From CAYVAR01 sp964449675 (GTDB lineage Bacteria > Patescibacteriota > Microgenomatia > UBA10105 > UBA927): a stretch of DNA of 16,186 nt. The position numbers were made by a program, and so were the translations under genes. The stretch covers positions 1 to 16,186 of the forward strand of contig CAYVAR010000028.1 of NCBI GenBank assembly GCA_964449675.1, given 5' to 3'. Every line of letters begins with the position of its first letter. The stretch's first letter is position 1. This document shows, piece after piece, positions 1 to 6,910 of this stretch. The notes below the pieces were generated by a model. That model did no database searches and was not told the origin of the DNA. It saw only the letters and a program-made list of their open reading frames with translations.

Positions 1-65
1 TCCACTCCTGAACGCCTCGTTACGTGCTGGGTTTGCTAACTCCTGAACGGTTACTGAACCGGGTA

Positions 66-93
66 TTGACACACGAAAGTCAGGTGGTATACT
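66..93 (+). promoter_or_regulatory. sigma70-type promoter for thrS
   Basis: A perfect -35 TTGACA (66-71) is followed after 16 bp by TATACT (88-93). Transcription should start near 100, giving a thrS leader of about 200 nt. Bases 1-65 hold no gene I can support; a short hairpin CGGTT/AACCG at 48-61 has no T-run and is not a convincing terminator. Confidence 0.75.
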
Positions 94-180
94 GCCCTTA
101 GTCTAATCTTGAGCATTTGCATAGAGACTCACTAACTCTAAAGCTTAAAGCGCATCTATTGCGAAGTATAGAAATTAAGT

Positions 181-252
181 ACCGTTCAGTTTACGCTGGA
201 ACCTTTCCACCTAGCTTTGGCGAAGTGGAAGCGTAACGGAGAACGGTTTTTT
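181..252 (+). terminator. thrS leader terminator / attenuator hairpin
   Basis: ACCGTTC (181-187) pairs with GAACGGT (241-247), continued inward by TTACGC/GCGTAA (191-196/231-236) and TTCCAC/GTGGAA (205-210/225-230), and followed by T247-T252. It lies between the promoter and the thrS start, so it should attenuate thrS. The 5' side carries a bulge starting TGGAACC (197-203), which has the form UGGNACC of a T-box antiterminator bulge. No T-box Stem I (AGTA loop or GGTTGG-type apex) could be found upstream, so what relieves termination is unknown. Confidence 0.6.
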
Positions 253-259
253 ATTGCAA

Positions 260-283
260 CAATATAGCAATATAGCAATATAA
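260..283. repeat. 8-bp tandem repeat, three copies
   Basis: CAATATAG occurs at 260-267 and 268-275, followed by CAATATAA at 276-283, between the leader terminator and the thrS start codon. It is one of several 7-8 bp tandem arrays in the window. It leaves no clear Shine-Dalgarno for thrS. Confidence 0.8.
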
Positions 284-300
284 CAATTGAGATAAACAAT

Positions 301-2064
301 ATGGATAATACAAAGATCAAACCATCAAATGAACAATATGTAAGCAATTTACGCCATACCTGCGCCCATTTGCTTGCAAAGGCGGTGAGGACACTCTGGC
401 CGGGTGCTCATAACGCTATAGGGCCAGCAATAGAAAACGGCTTCTATCAGGATTTTGACATGGGAGATGTTAAAATCTCCGAAGATGATTTGCACAAGAT
501 AGAGCAAAAAATGAGAGAAATTTTGCCTTCATGGAAAGGATTTACCTTCCGAGAAGTGACTCTCAAAGAAGCAGAAAAACTGTTTGGTTATAACCCTTAT
601 AAAGTCGAAATGGCGAAAGAGTTTGCCAAAGACGGTAAAAAACTCATGACGAATGACCCGGGAGATTTTCTTGATCTCTGCAAGATGGGCCATGTAGAAA
701 ATCCTTCTAAAGAACTTGCCCACTTTAAACTTCTTTCTGTAGCCGGTGCCTACTGGCGGGGAAGTGAGAAGAATAAGATGCTCACACGGATCTACGGTAC
801 GTGCTTTCCCACAAAGGAAGAATTAGACAAATACCTGTGGCAACAGGAAGAGGCCAAAAAACGCGACCATCGAAAAATCGCAAAGGAACTCGACCTTATA
901 GTATTTTCTGATCTTGTTGGTGCCGGACTTCCCCTCTATACGCCAAAAGGTGCAATTTTGCGCTCAGAAGTATACAACTTTAGTAGGGCGCTTAATAAAA
1001 AAATTGGATATGAAGAAACAGCTCTCCCCGGCATGAATAGAGCGCAGCTTTTTAAAGTGTCAGGTCACTATGAGAAATATAAAGCGGACATGCTTTTAGT
1101 AACATCACATTATTCCGAAGAGGAATTTTACCTCAAACCAATGAATTGCCCGCAACACTGTGTCATTTACGGAAATAAACCTCGATCGTATAGGGATTTA
1201 CCAATTCGTTTGAGCGATTTTTCTGTTCTTTATCGGGATGAGCGTCCCGGGGAAATAAACGGACTTTTTCGATCACGTGCATTTACGCAAGATGACGGTC
1301 ATTGTTTTTGTCGCGAAGACCAAATCGGTGAGGAATTTAAAAACGTCCTATCAGTCGTTGATGAGGCTTTATCCGTTTACGGATTTATTTACAAAATCCG
1401 CCTGTCACTGCGTGATCCAAAGACGCCGGAAAAATATCTTGGTGATGAAGCTACTTGGACAAGAGCTGAAGCAAAACTGCAACACATAGTTAAAGATAGC
1501 AAAGTAGAATACTTTGAGGGAATCGGAGAAGCAGCAATCTACGGCCCCAAGCTTGACTTTATGGCTGTTGATTCACTGGGGCGTGAATGGCAACTTTCTA
1601 CGATACAACTGGATATGATCATGCCTGGCCGATTCGGACTTACCTATACTGATAGTGATGGAAGTCAAAAAACACCATTTATGGTACACCGAGCAATTAT
1701 CGGTTCTGAACGGTTTATCGCCATCCTCATCGAGCACTATGCTGGTGCGTTTCCATTGTGGCTTGCACCCGTACATACGGTTGTCATCCCTATTGCTGAG
1801 CGTCATGAATTATATGCGCGAGAAACAGTTGAGAAGCTCAGGTTTGTTGGAATACGAGCCGAACTTGATGACCGAAATGAATCCATGCAAGGCAAAATCC
1901 GCGATGCGACGTTGCAAAAAGTCCCCTATATGGGTATAATAGGTGATAAGGAAGCAGCAAATAATACTATTGCTATCCGCACAAGAAGCGGTGAAGATCT
2001 TAAGGCCATGGACCTTAAGGCATTCATAGCGCGGTTACACAGCGAGATTGAACACAAATCGTAA
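301..2064 (+). CDS. thrS: threonyl-tRNA synthetase (no TGS domain)
   Basis: Cytoplasmic class II synthetase that charges tRNA-Thr. The 587-aa protein begins directly with the N2 editing domain: H19xxxH23 (HTCAH) and C127xxxH131 (DLCKMGH) form the usual editing-site metal motif. The catalytic core follows, with zinc ligands C283 (MNCPQH), H334 (DDGH) and H463 (VHRAI), motif 2 around YRDERPG, and an anticodon-binding domain from about residue 490. Bacterial ThrRS is usually about 640 aa; the missing 50-60 residues correspond to the N-terminal TGS domain. The ATG at 301 has only a weak GAG upstream, and no in-frame extension matching a TGS domain is seen. Expression is probably set by the promoter at 66-93 and the leader hairpin. 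The 3' end overlaps infC by 17 nt. Confidence 0.98.
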   Translation: MDNTKIKPSNEQYVSNLRHTCAHLLAKAVRTLWPGAHNAIGPAIENGFYQDFDMGDVKISEDDLHKIEQKMREILPSWKGFTFREVTLKEAEKLFGYNPYKVEMAKEFAKDGKKLMTNDPGDFLDLCKMGHVENPSKELAHFKLLSVAGAYWRGSEKNKMLTRIYGTCFPTKEELDKYLWQQEEAKKRDHRKIAKELDLIVFSDLVGAGLPLYTPKGAILRSEVYNFSRALNKKIGYEETALPGMNRAQLFKVSGHYEKYKADMLLVTSHYSEEEFYLKPMNCPQHCVIYGNKPRSYRDLPIRLSDFSVLYRDERPGEINGLFRSRAFTQDDGHCFCREDQIGEEFKNVLSVVDEALSVYGFIYKIRLSLRDPKTPEKYLGDEATWTRAEAKLQHIVKDSKVEYFEGIGEAAIYGPKLDFMAVDSLGREWQLSTIQLDMIMPGRFGLTYTDSDGSQKTPFMVHRAIIGSERFIAILIEHYAGAFPLWLAPVHTVVIPIAERHELYARETVEKLRFVGIRAELDDRNESMQGKIRDATLQKVPYMGIIGDKEAANNTIAIRTRSGEDLKAMDLKAFIARLHSEIEHKS

Positions 2065-2581
2065 ATTCTACCGCCTCAATTACCAAATCACGAGTCCCGA
2101 GCTTCGGCTTCTGGATGAAAGTGGAAAACAGATTGGGGTAGTGAGTAAACTCGAGGCACTCCAGAAAGCCAAAGAACTTTCGCTCGATGTGGTCGAAGTC
2201 GCACCACATGCGAAACCGCCGGTCGCAAAACTGATTGATTACAAAAAATTTAAATATCAGGAAGCGAAAAAAGAACGGGATAGCAGAAAAAGTCAGAAAA
2301 ACGTTGGAGTAAAAGAAGTGCGACTCCGTCCGTTTATCGGGCAACATGATTTCGACACGAGAGTAGCGAAGGCAAAAGAATTCTTAGAAGAAGGAAATCA
2401 GCTAAAGGTATCTATCTTTTTTAAGGGTCGTGAATTTTATCGGAAAGAATTTGGATATGAGGTCATGAAACGATTTATAGCGGCTCTTGAAAAAATAAAA
2501 GTCGTTCGTGAAGCACATATGGAAGGAAAGGCGCTGGTTGCAATGATCGTCAACGATAAAAAAGGAGAAAAAAATGCCTAA
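2048..2581 (+). CDS. infC: translation initiation factor IF-3
   Basis: IF-3 binds the 30S subunit and enforces start-codon and initiator-tRNA selection. The 177-aa product has the N-domain signature (YRLNYQITSPELRLLD, then VSKLEAL) and a C-domain with KEVRLRPFIGQHDFDTRV. The start is uncertain: the only usual start in frame is TTG at 2048, inside the end of thrS and without a clear Shine-Dalgarno. It leaves six residues before the conserved YRLN. infC genes often use rare starts, as E. coli does with AUU, so a weak start here fits the family. The gene lies between thrS and rpmI in the classical order and overlaps both neighbours, so the three are probably co-transcribed and translationally coupled. 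Confidence 0.95.
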   Translation: MNTNRKFYRLNYQITSPELRLLDESGKQIGVVSKLEALQKAKELSLDVVEVAPHAKPPVAKLIDYKKFKYQEAKKERDSRKSQKNVGVKEVRLRPFIGQHDFDTRVAKAKEFLEEGNQLKVSIFFKGREFYRKEFGYEVMKRFIAALEKIKVVREAHMEGKALVAMIVNDKKGEKNA

Positions 2582-2771
2582 AATGAAAACCAAAAAAATC
2601 GTTGCGAAACGATTTAGAATTACAAAAAATGGGAAAATACTGCATCGTACGCAAGGAGCTAGGCACATACGTCGTAAAAAAAGTAAATCACGGCAACGTC
2701 GACAAGACAAAATGAGGCAAGTGACCAATACTCGATATAAAAATACCATAAAACGCTTTATATCTACATAA
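2574..2771 (+). CDS. rpmI: 50S ribosomal protein L35
   Basis: Small basic 65-aa protein of the large subunit, recognisable from MPKMKTKK, the FRITKNGKI segment and the Arg/Lys-rich centre (RRKKSKSRQRR). The ATG at 2574 follows AAAGGAG with good spacing, one of the clearer Shine-Dalgarno sites in this cluster, and overlaps the infC stop by 8 nt. Its place between infC and rplT is the conserved arrangement. Confidence 0.96.
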   Translation: MPKMKTKKIVAKRFRITKNGKILHRTQGARHIRRKKSKSRQRRQDKMRQVTNTRYKNTIKRFIST

Positions 2772-2795
2772 AGAATTTATTTAAACTATATTTAT

Positions 2796-3146
2796 ATGAG
2801 AGTGAAACGAGGCATAACAAGTCACGCCAAGCATAAAAAACTTTTTGCTGCAAACAAAGGGTATCGCATGACAAAGCGCCGGCTCGTCCGTGTGGCGAAA
2901 GAAGCGTACCTCCATGCGGGTGAGTACGCATTTGCCGGGCGAAAAAACCGTAAACGGGATTTTCGACGGCTCTGGATCACCCGGATATCGGAAGCTTTGA
3001 AGCAAAGAGGACTTTCCTACAATATTTTTTTACATCGACTCAAGGAGTCTAATATTACAATCAATAGAAAAATGCTTGCCAATATGCTCCTTGAGCACCC
3101 TCAAGTGTTCGACTCTATCGTTGACAGAGTCCGAAAGGTGAACTAA
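2796..3146 (+). CDS. rplT: 50S ribosomal protein L20
   Basis: 116-aa large-subunit assembly protein: MRVKRGITSHAKHKK, then GYRMTKRRLVRVAKEA, GRKNRKRDFRRLWITRI and a C-terminal globular part (LKESNITINRKMLANM). Length and motifs are typical. The 24-nt gap after rpmI is AT-rich with no obvious Shine-Dalgarno. In many bacteria L20 represses its own operon through an RNA that mimics its 23S site; I did not find such a site here by eye. Confidence 0.97.
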   Translation: MRVKRGITSHAKHKKLFAANKGYRMTKRRLVRVAKEAYLHAGEYAFAGRKNRKRDFRRLWITRISEALKQRGLSYNIFLHRLKESNITINRKMLANMLLEHPQVFDSIVDRVRKVN

Positions 3147-3155
3147 GATGTCCTC

Positions 3156-3362
3156 ATGGCTTCAAAAAAACGAACAGCCACTGAAAAAAGACTTGAAAAG
3201 AACTTTCAAGAACTCAAAAGACGTAGTGAAATAAAAGAACGATACGGAGTTTTTACACAGGCAATGCTTGAAGATCTCTTCGACAAAAAATTTGAAGAAA
3301 AGCTTACACCAGTAGAAAAAAAGTTGAAAGGGATAGACGAAAAACTTGATTGGTTAATTTGA
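3156..3362 (+). CDS. small charged hypothetical protein
   Basis: A 68-aa ORF nine bases after rplT, on the same strand, beginning MASKKRTATEKRLEKNF and ending ELKLDWLI-like in KLDWLI. It is rich in Lys and Glu and should be mostly helical, with a possible short coiled coil near the C-terminus (LTPVEKKLKGIDEKLDWL). No family is recognised. The compact position in the ribosomal cluster and the clean stop just before the Phe/Tyr leader peptide support a real gene. No Shine-Dalgarno is evident and there is no catalytic motif. Confidence 0.55.
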   Translation: MASKKRTATEKRLEKNFQELKRRSEIKERYGVFTQAMLEDLFDKKFEEKLTPVEKKLKGIDEKLDWLI

Positions 3363-3367
3363 AAATT

Positions 3368-3439
3368 ATGACAGCCCAGACATGTTTTGTTTTCTACTTT
3401 TTTACCTCGCCAAGCGGGGAAGTTTGGGTTGGAAAGTAA
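3368..3439 (+). CDS. Phe/Tyr-rich leader peptide (pheM-like)
   Basis: A 23-codon ORF starting ATG ACA GCC CAG. Residues 7-12 are FVFYFF (TTT GTT TTC TAC TTT TTT), followed by T13 S14 P15 S16 G17; a Trp lies at residue 20. This is the form of an attenuation leader peptide, and its place between rplT and the aminotransferase-pheS-pheT genes matches the E. coli pheM leader ([14 protein letters not shown]). Strand 1 of the attenuator begins immediately after the last Phe codon. A -10-like TTAATT (3354-3359) ends 8 nt before the ATG, but I see no -35, so the leader may be transcribed from its own weak promoter or by read-through from rplT. There is no clear Shine-Dalgarno. Confidence 0.8.
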   Translation: MTAQTCFVFYFFTSPSGEVWVGK

Positions 3440-3488
3440 TTTAAAATAATTAGAATACCCAAAGCCCCGCAGGTAGCGGGGTTTTTTT
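3404..3488 (+). promoter_or_regulatory. ribosome-mediated Phe/Tyr attenuator before aminotransferase
   Basis: Four segments are visible: strand 1 CCTCGC (3405-3410), strand 2 GCGGGG (3414-3419), strand 3 CCCCGC (3465-3470), strand 4 GCGGGG (3476-3481). 1:2 forms a small hairpin with one G-U pair. 2:3 is the antiterminator, lengthened by a perfect TTTGGGT/ACCCAAA pairing (3423-3429/3457-3463). 3:4 is the terminator, followed by seven T. A ribosome waiting on Phe or Tyr codons 7-12 would cover strand 1 and free strand 2 to pair with strand 3, allowing read-through into the aminotransferase and probably pheS-pheT. Confidence 0.8.
3465..3488 (+). terminator. intrinsic terminator (strands 3:4)
   Basis: CCCCGC, a 5-nt loop AGGTA, then GCGGGG followed by T3482-T3488. 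It ends the leader transcript when aromatic tRNAs are charged and also serves as the terminator for the upstream ribosomal protein cluster. The 54 bases from here to the aminotransferase start hold nothing else recognisable. Confidence 0.9.
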
Positions 3489-3542
3489 ATGGTAAGTATA
3501 TGATCTATTCTTGTTGAACTATTATAAGATATCAATTACACT

Positions 3543-4961
3543 ATGTTAGATTTTATCCTGCCTTCATTATCAAATAGTATGTCACCTCCACCTGATGGCC
3601 CAAGAGTCGATCGTTCTGAACAAGCAGGGTTAGAAATAATCCGAGCTCATGTCGCAGGTTTTCGGGATAGATGGGAAAATGGGCAGATAGCAAGTCCTAT
3701 TCGCGACCTTACTCTAATGGTTGAAGGAATAAAATATGCACTTACAGAGCAGGGCTTAGTCGGCGTTGCTAAAAGAGTACATAATCTTACTATCGGTGAT
3801 GTACATGCAGAAAACTTGGGCAAAGATGGTAATATTCAGATTGCACAAAATCTTGGATTAGATCCCCGGGGAGACATATTCAAAAGTATGTTTAGCGAAG
3901 TGATAGGTTTATGGAAAACATCGTGGGATGAGGGTAATTCTTCTGTTACCAGATACCAAGCTGATGCGCTTGGTTTTCTGGCGCTGAGAGAACGATTTAC
4001 CGGATTTATTCGAAATTTCGGATTGGACTTTGAATCTACCGAAACAATAATTACAGGAGGCAGTTTACCCGGAATCAATATGGTATTTAAGGCTATCCAA
4101 GATATGGCACGCAATAGTAGACGTGCTACAAGACTTATCGCACCTACTCCAGGATTTTCCGTCTACTACGTACAGGCAGAAAAAATGGACATACCAGTAA
4201 TAAAAATACCTACAGACGCGTTCAATGGATTTTGTACGAGCGGAGAATCACTTGAGAAGGCTCTCACTATAGGGTCTCCTGATCATGATATTCTTTACCT
4301 AACTATACCAAATAATCCTACTTCGACTACATATGAATTACAGTCTCTTGCAGATTCACTCTCTTCTTTTCATGCGCTTCGTCCAAATGGCGTCATTGTC
4401 GTTGATCTTGCATACATAGAAATGATTCCGAAAGAACAAGCCAGTGCACTGCTTTCTCTTTTTGAAAAAACAGATACTCTCTCTCAAGCTGTGTTTGCAG
4501 TAAGTATGTCGAAGAATTTTGGTTTTCCTAGACTTCGTGCTGCAGCTCTTTTAACAAAAAATACAGATATATTTCACGCTCTTCAGAGTACATCTCAAAC
4601 AACCTATGCATCGCAGTCTTCACCCATGGAACTTCTAGCACTCACAATGTGGAAATATGTCACACCAGAAGCTCGTCAAGATATGTTTGATCTTTTTCGC
4701 CGTAGACAGCATGCACTACTAGTTTCTCTTGCAATTATAGATAGACAAAGAGTACAAGAGGGAAAACCCGTTCTCATCGACCCGGAAAGAATTTACACAG
4801 ATATACCTTTATATGTATGCGCTGGATTATTACCTGGTACCGATATATTTACTGTCTTTGAAAAAACATTCCATTGTGGTGTCCCTATTGAAGTATTTGG
4901 AGGATCAAACGGAATGGTTCGTTTTTCAGTAGGAATAGAACCGCTTGCGCGACTTGCTTAA
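3543..4961 (+). CDS. class I/II PLP aminotransferase, probably aromatic amino acid
   Basis: Fold-type I PLP aminotransferase of 472 aa. Visible cofactor residues are N258-P-T (NNPTS), D288 and Y291 (VVDLAYIEM), Schiff-base K324 (SMSKNFGFP) and the C-terminal substrate-carboxylate Arg R460 (VRFSVG). The family transfers amino groups between amino acids and 2-oxo acids. The Phe/Tyr-controlled attenuator immediately upstream and pheS-pheT downstream suggest that it makes or breaks down Phe/Tyr (phenylpyruvate or 4-hydroxyphenylpyruvate). That specificity is inference from context. It is somewhat longer than the usual 390-430 aa, mainly through an N-terminal extension; ATG 3543 has no Shine-Dalgarno, and M13 is an alternative. 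It interrupts the usual rplT-pheS adjacency. Confidence 0.88.
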   Translation: MLDFILPSLSNSMSPPPDGPRVDRSEQAGLEIIRAHVAGFRDRWENGQIASPIRDLTLMVEGIKYALTEQGLVGVAKRVHNLTIGDVHAENLGKDGNIQIAQNLGLDPRGDIFKSMFSEVIGLWKTSWDEGNSSVTRYQADALGFLALRERFTGFIRNFGLDFESTETIITGGSLPGINMVFKAIQDMARNSRRATRLIAPTPGFSVYYVQAEKMDIPVIKIPTDAFNGFCTSGESLEKALTIGSPDHDILYLTIPNNPTSTTYELQSLADSLSSFHALRPNGVIVVDLAYIEMIPKEQASALLSLFEKTDTLSQAVFAVSMSKNFGFPRLRAAALLTKNTDIFHALQSTSQTTYASQSSPMELLALTMWKYVTPEARQDMFDLFRRRQHALLVSLAIIDRQRVQEGKPVLIDPERIYTDIPLYVCAGLLPGTDIFTVFEKTFHCGVPIEVFGGSNGMVRFSVGIEPLARLA

Positions 4962-5002
4962 GTAAGCATACTCCTTCTACAATACTATTAATTGATGAAC
5001 GT

Positions 5003-6874
5003 ATGACAGAACTTATTTATTTAATCGATAGCTATCAAAAAGAACTCAAGGCCAAGGTTATCTCGTGCACGAATAAGGGCAGTAGCTGGGAAGTAGTGCT
5101 TGATAAAACCATTTTTTACCCTCAAGGTGGCGGGCAGCCATCAGATATCGGTGAGATTTCAGGATCTTATGGAAAAGCTCATGTCAAACACGTCCGCATG
5201 AATGCGGATAAAGTAATTCATGAATGTTCTGTCGAAGGAAATCTAAAAGCTGGTGAATTCGTTGAGTGTACAGTTGATTGGGAACATCGATATCATAATA
5301 TGCGTGTCCATAGTGCTGGGCACATCGTTCATGAAGCAGTCATGGCACTTTTTGATGGACTTATTCCCGTCCAAGGAGAACATGGAAAACATGCGTATAT
5401 TGAGTATCAAGGATCGCTTCCGATAGACAAAAAGTACGTGATAGAAAAAAAAGCAAATGAAATCGTCAACCAAGATCTCTCTATAACCACTGAATTTGTT
5501 AGTCTCGAAGAGCTTAAAAAGCGATCATCGTATATTCCTGAGCATCTGCCGACAAATAAACCGCTCAGAATTCTCACCATTGCCGGCTATCAACCGATTC
5601 CTGATGGCGGCACACAGGTGCAAAAAACGAATGAGACAGGGGAAATAACTATCGCTGAAATAGAAAACCATGGCGATAACGTACGGGTTCACTATAGCAT
5701 AGAGCGCGCTGATATGGCCCAAAAAGAATTACAAAACAGAAAAGCCGAATCATCTATACATGAACCATATATAAGCGCACCGACGTTTATAAGCATGCTT
5801 CTTGAAGCACAAAACGATTCTCTTGAAGAAATTCAATCATCGAATCTTACTATTGATGAGCTGCGCATACAGTTTCTCGGAGCAAAAAGCGAGCTTGCAA
5901 AACTCACTAGACAAATAAAGACGATAGCACCAAACGATAGAGGACAGGTTGGAATTGTCGTCAATCAAGTAAAAAAATCCATAGAAGAAGCCTTGACGCA
6001 ACATTCAACATTCAACAATCAACAATCAACTCAAAATCAGTGGTTTGATGTGACTGTTCCTGGCATAAGACCTCTGCAAGGTCATCTCCATATTGTTACC
6101 CAAGCGATCATGGAGATTACGCGGATTTTTGAACGCATCGGATTTACGCGTGTGCGGCACCCTGAGGTTGACTGGGACTGGTACGCGTTTGAATCGCTTA
6201 ATATGCCCCCCAATCATCCAGCACGCGACGAATGGGAGACATTTTTCATCGACTACCCCGGCAAACCCTTAGCCTCAAGGCCCGGCCTTGAGGCTACACG
6301 GCCGGGCCTTGAGCGTAAGAAGCAAATCGTCCTGACTCCCCATACCAGTAATGGCCAGGTGCGGGAGATGGAGAAGAGGAAATTACCGATTCGCATGATT
6401 AATATCGCAAAATGCTACCGCAGACAGTCGGATGTATCCCACGCACCTATGTTTCACCAGTTTGAAGGAATGTATATAGACAAAGGAGTGACCATCGGGG
6501 ATTTGACAGGCGTATTTAATTTTTTTGTAAAAAATTACTTCGGTCCCGACCGCAAAATACGTTTGCGACCGTCCCATTTTCAATTTACTGAGCCTTCTGT
6601 TGAAATTGATATTAACTGCGGTATTTGTCTGGGAACTGCACGGCTACCCAACGGGGATGCGTGTCGTTTGTGTAAGGGTGGTTGGCTTGAAATGGCAGGA
6701 GGGGGCATGATACACCCGGTTGTACTAAAAAATGGGGGTGTGGATCCTGATATTTATTCCGGTTTTGCATTTGGCTGGGGGGTTGAGCGTGCCTACATGA
6801 TGAAATCCGGAACAAAACTTGACGATATACGGGTACTATACAGTAATGACGTGAGATTTTTGGAACAATTCTAA
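5003..6874 (+). CDS. pheS: fusion of AlaX-type editing domain to PheRS alpha subunit
   Basis: One uninterrupted 623-aa frame. Residues 1 to about 245 look like an AlaX/AlaRS editing domain: VVLDKTIFYPQGGGQPSDIG at 31-50, H103xxxH107 (RVHSAGH), then a GGT element where the usual CxxxH is DGGTQ, so two zinc ligands appear changed. Residues about 262-623 are a full PheS: N-terminal coiled coil (IDELRIQFLGAKSEL), motif 1 region (FTRVRHPEVDWDWYAFE), TPHTSNGQVREME, motif 2 (CYRRQSDVSHAPMFHQFEG), a four-Cys cluster (CGIC and CRLC) and motif 3 (GFAFGWGVERAYMM). It should charge tRNA-Phe together with PheT. The AlaX part may edit a mischarged tRNA or help bind tRNA; its function is unknown. The CDS contains a heptamer repeat linker and an in-frame palindrome. 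Confidence 0.93.
   Translation: MTELIYLIDSYQKELKAKVISCTNKGSSWEVVLDKTIFYPQGGGQPSDIGEISGSYGKAHVKHVRMNADKVIHECSVEGNLKAGEFVECTVDWEHRYHNMRVHSAGHIVHEAVMALFDGLIPVQGEHGKHAYIEYQGSLPIDKKYVIEKKANEIVNQDLSITTEFVSLEELKKRSSYIPEHLPTNKPLRILTIAGYQPIPDGGTQVQKTNETGEITIAEIENHGDNVRVHYSIERADMAQKELQNRKAESSIHEPYISAPTFISMLLEAQNDSLEEIQSSNLTIDELRIQFLGAKSELAKLTRQIKTIAPNDRGQVGIVVNQVKKSIEEALTQHSTFNNQQSTQNQWFDVTVPGIRPLQGHLHIVTQAIMEITRIFERIGFTRVRHPEVDWDWYAFESLNMPPNHPARDEWETFFIDYPGKPLASRPGLEATRPGLERKKQIVLTPHTSNGQVREMEKRKLPIRMINIAKCYRRQSDVSHAPMFHQFEGMYIDKGVTIGDLTGVFNFFVKNYFGPDRKIRLRPSHFQFTEPSVEIDINCGICLGTARLPNGDACRLCKGGWLEMAGGGMIHPVVLKNGGVDPDIYSGFAFGWGVERAYMMKSGTKLDDIRVLYSNDVRFLEQF
5999..6026. repeat. 7-bp tandem repeat inside pheS
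   Basis: CAACATT at 5999-6005 and 6006-6012, then CAACAAT at 6013-6019 and 6020-6026, with degenerate continuation. It encodes the Gln/Asn/Ser-rich linker STFNNQQSTQNQ between the PheS coiled coil and catalytic core. Because the period is 7, a copy-number change would shift the reading frame unless it came in threes. Confidence 0.85.
6270..6313. repeat. GC-rich palindromic insert inside pheS
   Basis: TAGCCTCAAGGCC (6270-6282) and its exact complement at 6284-6296 form a 13-bp-arm palindrome. A second perfect 14-bp pairing joins CTCAAGGCCCGGCC (6274-6287) to 6300-6313. The element stays in frame, encodes a short repeated peptide (RPGLEATRPGLE) and sits in a loop just before the TPHTS substrate-binding segment, where most PheS proteins have no such residues. 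Confidence 0.8.
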
Positions 6875-6907
6875 TCAAAATAGAAGATCAAAAATCAAAG
6901 AACAAAT
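6874..6907. repeat. degenerate 7-bp repeats between pheS and pheT
   Basis: ATCAAAA (6874-6880), a TAGAAG spacer, ATCAAAA (6887-6893), ATCAAAG (6894-6900) and AACAAAT (6901-6907) fill the whole pheS-pheT gap. There is no Shine-Dalgarno for pheT here. Confidence 0.55.
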
Positions 6908-6910
6908 TTT

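Noticed and set aside
1..65. 3' end of an upstream protein gene
   Set aside because: A short open frame from base 1 ends at a TAA by base 39, but it has no recognisable motif and is too short to support.
109..240. TTG-initiated ORFs in the thrS leader as a Thr leader peptide
   Set aside because: They have few Thr codons and no ribosome site, and the longer one runs through the hairpin, so there is no sign of attenuation by Thr codons.
95..252. Full T-box riboswitch upstream of thrS
   Set aside because: Only the UGGNACC-like bulge is present; no Stem I, AGTA loop or apical motif was found, so it is listed as a terminator only.
3324..3351. TTGAAA with TTGATT as promoter for the aminotransferase leader
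   Set aside because: The -10 matches poorly and the spacing is short; read-through from the ribosomal cluster is equally possible.
4962..5002. Separate Phe attenuator directly before pheS
   Set aside because: The 41-nt gap has no hairpin, T-run or Phe-rich ORF.
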